Of a DNA stretch of 64,000 nt, positions 62,404 to 64,000 are shown piece after piece (the stretch's first letter is position 1; every line of letters starts with the position of its first letter). Position numbers and translations under genes: made by a program. Below the pieces are notes generated by a model. The model had not been told where the DNA came from, did not search any database, and saw nothing but the letters and a program-made list of their open reading frames with translations. Source of the stretch: Dyadobacter bucti (lineage in GTDB: Bacteria; Bacteroidota; Bacteroidia; Cytophagales; Spirosomataceae); the NCBI RefSeq assembly GCF_005869225.1, contig NZ_SWFP01000005.1:62001-126000 (forward strand), written 5' to 3'.

Positions 62404-62636
62404 TTATCCGACTGCTCTAGTAAAATGCTTTTTTAAATCTTGTTTGCCGTCGATATTGTGAGGCGCTTCCAACTGGTCAACGACTTCCAGGATATTTTTC
62501 TTTTTGAAGGCGATTTGACAATACTACGCATGTAGTCCTCAATTATTTGAGAGACAGTCGTTTGTTTTGATGCAGCATAGTCTTTCATTTGAGAAAGGAC
62601 GCTGTTTTCAATAGTTATGTTTAGCCTCGTTTTCAT
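62404..62636 (-). pseudogene. DUF6364-like antitoxin gene with a one-base frameshift
   Basis: The frame from the ATG at 62634-62636 encodes MKTRLNITIENSVLSQMKDY and VSQIIEDYMRSIVKSPSKR, a ribbon-helix-helix type antitoxin start as in DUF6364. As it stands, translation drifts into an abnormal tail and stops at 62433. One extra A in the T5 run at 62495-62499 (plus strand) would instead give KRKNILEVVDQLEAP and then DGKQDLKKHFTRAVG, the normal end of the family, with TAA at 62404-62406. The gene is thus broken by one base, or the sequence has an error there. No toxin gene is adjacent; the MFS gene converges 12 bases away. Confidence 0.75.
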
Positions 62637-62689
62637 AGAAATGAAGATGCGCATAAATTTAAAGAATGCGCATATTTGTTTTTTAATTA

Positions 62690-63376
62690 TCAGAAGCGCT
62701 CATTTCCAGGAATTCTCAGAATCAGATTCGGATCAGGGCAAATCGAGAGGTAGTGGGCAGAATCTTGTATACTACTGACGCCTGGAAAATCTCCCGAGTA
62801 GTTCCCGATATCTTTGATAACCTGAAAATGTAGATGTGGCGGCCAGTCGCCATTTTCGGGATAAGAGCCGATGGACGCAAAGTTTTCCCCGCCTGCAATT
62901 ATTTTTCCCGGATATAAATTATCGAGTGAGGCCAGGGAAAGATGGCCGTAGAGTGTGAAAAATTCTAATCCATGAAGGTTATGGCTCAGAATAATAGTCG
63001 GCCCGTAGTCTCCAAAATGATCGTTGAAAGCAAAACTGTGAATTTTCCCGGCCAATGGAGCATAAATGGGTTCCCCGGCGTCAGTCCAGATGTCAGTACC
63101 CAGATGAATACTTCTCGAATTTCCTTCACCACTCATAAAATGCCCGCGCTGCCGGTAAATGACCCTGTTCTCTGCATATCCTCCGATGCCAGTGTAAGTG
63201 TTTTCTAAGAGGAGTTCCTGAAAAACATAAGCTGAAAAAACAGAAGTGTCTGAGAGGTCAAGGCTCAGCAATGCTGGGGTTTTTTCTGAAAAATCCAGTC
63301 TTCTGTAAGGTCTGGAGCCCATGATAACCTTCTCAAATTTCGAATGCTCCTGTAAAATATGCGAAATAGATTGCAT
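62690..63376 (-). CDS. M23-family metallopeptidase without signal peptide
   Basis: Lysostaphin-type zinc peptidase domain. The zinc ligands are H91 and D95 in HLGTDIW and H183 in PPHLHFQV (with catalytic H181). YGHLS with H145 and the Gly-rich SGEGNS before it are present. M23 enzymes normally cut peptidoglycan cross-links outside the cytoplasm, but this 228-residue protein starts MQSISHILQEHSKF with no signal peptide or anchor and continues with a charged helical segment. The upstream DUF4953 metalloprotease gene ends three bases before it, so it may be cotranscribed. It may act on a cytosolic substrate or be exported by another route. Confidence 0.85.
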   Translation of the reverse strand: MQSISHILQEHSKFEKVIMGSRPYRRLDFSEKTPALLSLDLSDTSVFSAYVFQELLLENTYTGIGGYAENRVIYRQRGHFMSGEGNSRSIHLGTDIWTDAGEPIYAPLAGKIHSFAFNDHFGDYGPTIILSHNLHGLEFFTLYGHLSLASLDNLYPGKIIAGGENFASIGSYPENGDWPPHLHFQVIKDIGNYSGDFPGVSSIQDSAHYLSICPDPNLILRIPGNERF

Positions 63377-63379
63377 GTC

Positions 63380-64000
63380 TTATTTCGGGTCGAGTGCCTG
63401 CCTGATTCTGTGAAGTACGTCCTGCAAATGGTATTTGGTTATTTTGTCCCTCGTTTTCGGAAGAGCAGTCTGCAAGGTAGTTTTTAAGGATTCCAGATGA
63501 GCCCTGGCTACCGATGGCAAATCTGTTTTTGTAAGCTCTACAACGCGTGTCGAGTATCCGTAAGTGATCCCCACAGGCACCGAAAGTACGTTAGCCCTTC
63601 CTGGACGTAGCAGATCGATCTGCTTTTCGATGTAAACCTTTTGAAGGTTCCTGCGGTACAAATCGATGCTTTTGCCAGTTTTTGTTTCCGCCCAGATCCC
63701 GCTTTCCAGGTCTGTGAAAAGCTCATCAAGCGTATAATACTTGTTGGAAAGGCCAGTTTCCATCAGTCTCACCATTCTGTCGCCTGCGAAAAGGGTTGTC
63801 AGCGTATACTCCTGGAGTGCTTTCACAGCCTCAACGCCGGTTTCCGGTTTAATTTTATTCAGTATGGTCTGGTCGAGCAACCAGGAAGGTGTTTTGAACA
63901 ATTGTGCATTCAAAAAATCAACCGCTTCTTTTTGGGTGGTTTTTGGCACCGTTGTAAAAGTAGGCCCCTCCATATCATAGGTAGTCGGTGTATCATAAAT
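63380..64000 (-). CDS. Zinc-dependent metalloprotease of the DUF4953/DUF5117 type, C-terminal part
   Basis: Runs off the right edge with no start in the window; about 207 residues are seen. The sequence (PKTTQKEAVDFLNAQLFKTPSWLLDQTILNKI, LQEYTLTTLFAGDRMVRL, YRRNLQKVYIEKQIDLL) is the conserved C-terminal helical region of large Bacteroidota zinc-dependent metalloproteases with DUF5117, DUF5118 and DUF4953 domains. The HExxH catalytic site lies outside the window. An ATG at 63973 in frame is internal, not a start. The M23 gene starts three bases after its stop. Confidence 0.85.
   Translation of the reverse strand: MYDTPTTYDMEGPTFTTVPKTTQKEAVDFLNAQLFKTPSWLLDQTILNKIKPETGVEAVKALQEYTLTTLFAGDRMVRLMETGLSNKYYTLDELFTDLESGIWAETKTGKSIDLYRRNLQKVYIEKQIDLLRPGRANVLSVPVGITYGYSTRVVELTKTDLPSVARAHLESLKTTLQTALPKTRDKITKYHLQDVLHRIRQALDPK

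Overview
The window looks like chromosomal DNA of a Bacteroidota member, most likely order Cytophagales, family Spirosomataceae (Dyadobacter-like). This rests on protein families I recognise (Wzi-like outer-membrane protein, helix-hairpin-helix outer-membrane protein, DUF5618, DUF4953-type metalloprotease, CarboxypepD_reg TonB receptor), on weak Shine-Dalgarno sites, and on promoter-like TTG-N18..24-TAnnTTTG motifs typical of the phylum. Genus is inference. There are about 52 protein genes, no rRNA, tRNA, CRISPR array, insertion sequence or prophage, and coding density is high.

Layout. 1-8 kb: the 5' end of tpiA (minus, cut by the edge), then rightward genes for a secreted double-DTG/PDZ aspartic protease, mnmD, gmhA, a Nudix hydrolase and a large SWIM/SNF2 helicase. 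7.6-15.5 kb: leftward genes, with Wzi-like - nadC - HhH protein - recQ as a tight run. 15.6-24.3 kb: upp, a convergent orphan TonB receptor, manC-type guanylyltransferase, a tiny antitoxin-like ORF, recF, pdhA and tatC. 24.3-30.6 kb: a leftward group (alpha/beta hydrolase, CBS protein, nadK, dipeptide epimerase, oxoamine-synthase-like enzyme) and a CapD-like dehydratase, separated by a 440-base AT-rich gap. 30.7-36 kb: nuoKLMN, a complex I membrane-arm operon with its own promoter and terminator. 36-44.8 kb: DnaQ-like exonuclease, glpK, pbpC, M28 peptidase, DUF192, cysS and DUF5618. 45-52 kb: PfkB kinase, GDPD, tag, GyrI-like, PAP2, kdsA, then acpP-fabF-rnc. 52-64 kb: Hsp20, DegP-type protease, a pseudouridine synthase with a long basic tail, acetoacetyl-CoA ligase, CtpA-type protease, SDR, MFS exporter, a frameshifted DUF6364 gene, a cytosolic M23 peptidase and the 3' end of a DUF4953 metalloprotease.

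Most genes are housekeeping: central metabolism, envelope building (gmhA, kdsA, pbpC, proteases, Wzi-like), respiration, DNA repair (recQ, recF, tag) and lipid synthesis.

The most unusual signal is non-coding. Three intergenic spots (about 3.1, 37.0 and 41.2 kb) carry a dispersed element made of decamers of the form GTCA+6, one per helical turn, arranged head to head as long imperfect inverted repeats. All three lie immediately 3' of a gene. I know of no named element with this architecture. Other points of interest are a single-base frameshift in the DUF6364 gene, a low-complexity insert in the TonB receptor, and a terminator for tatC buried inside the convergent gene.
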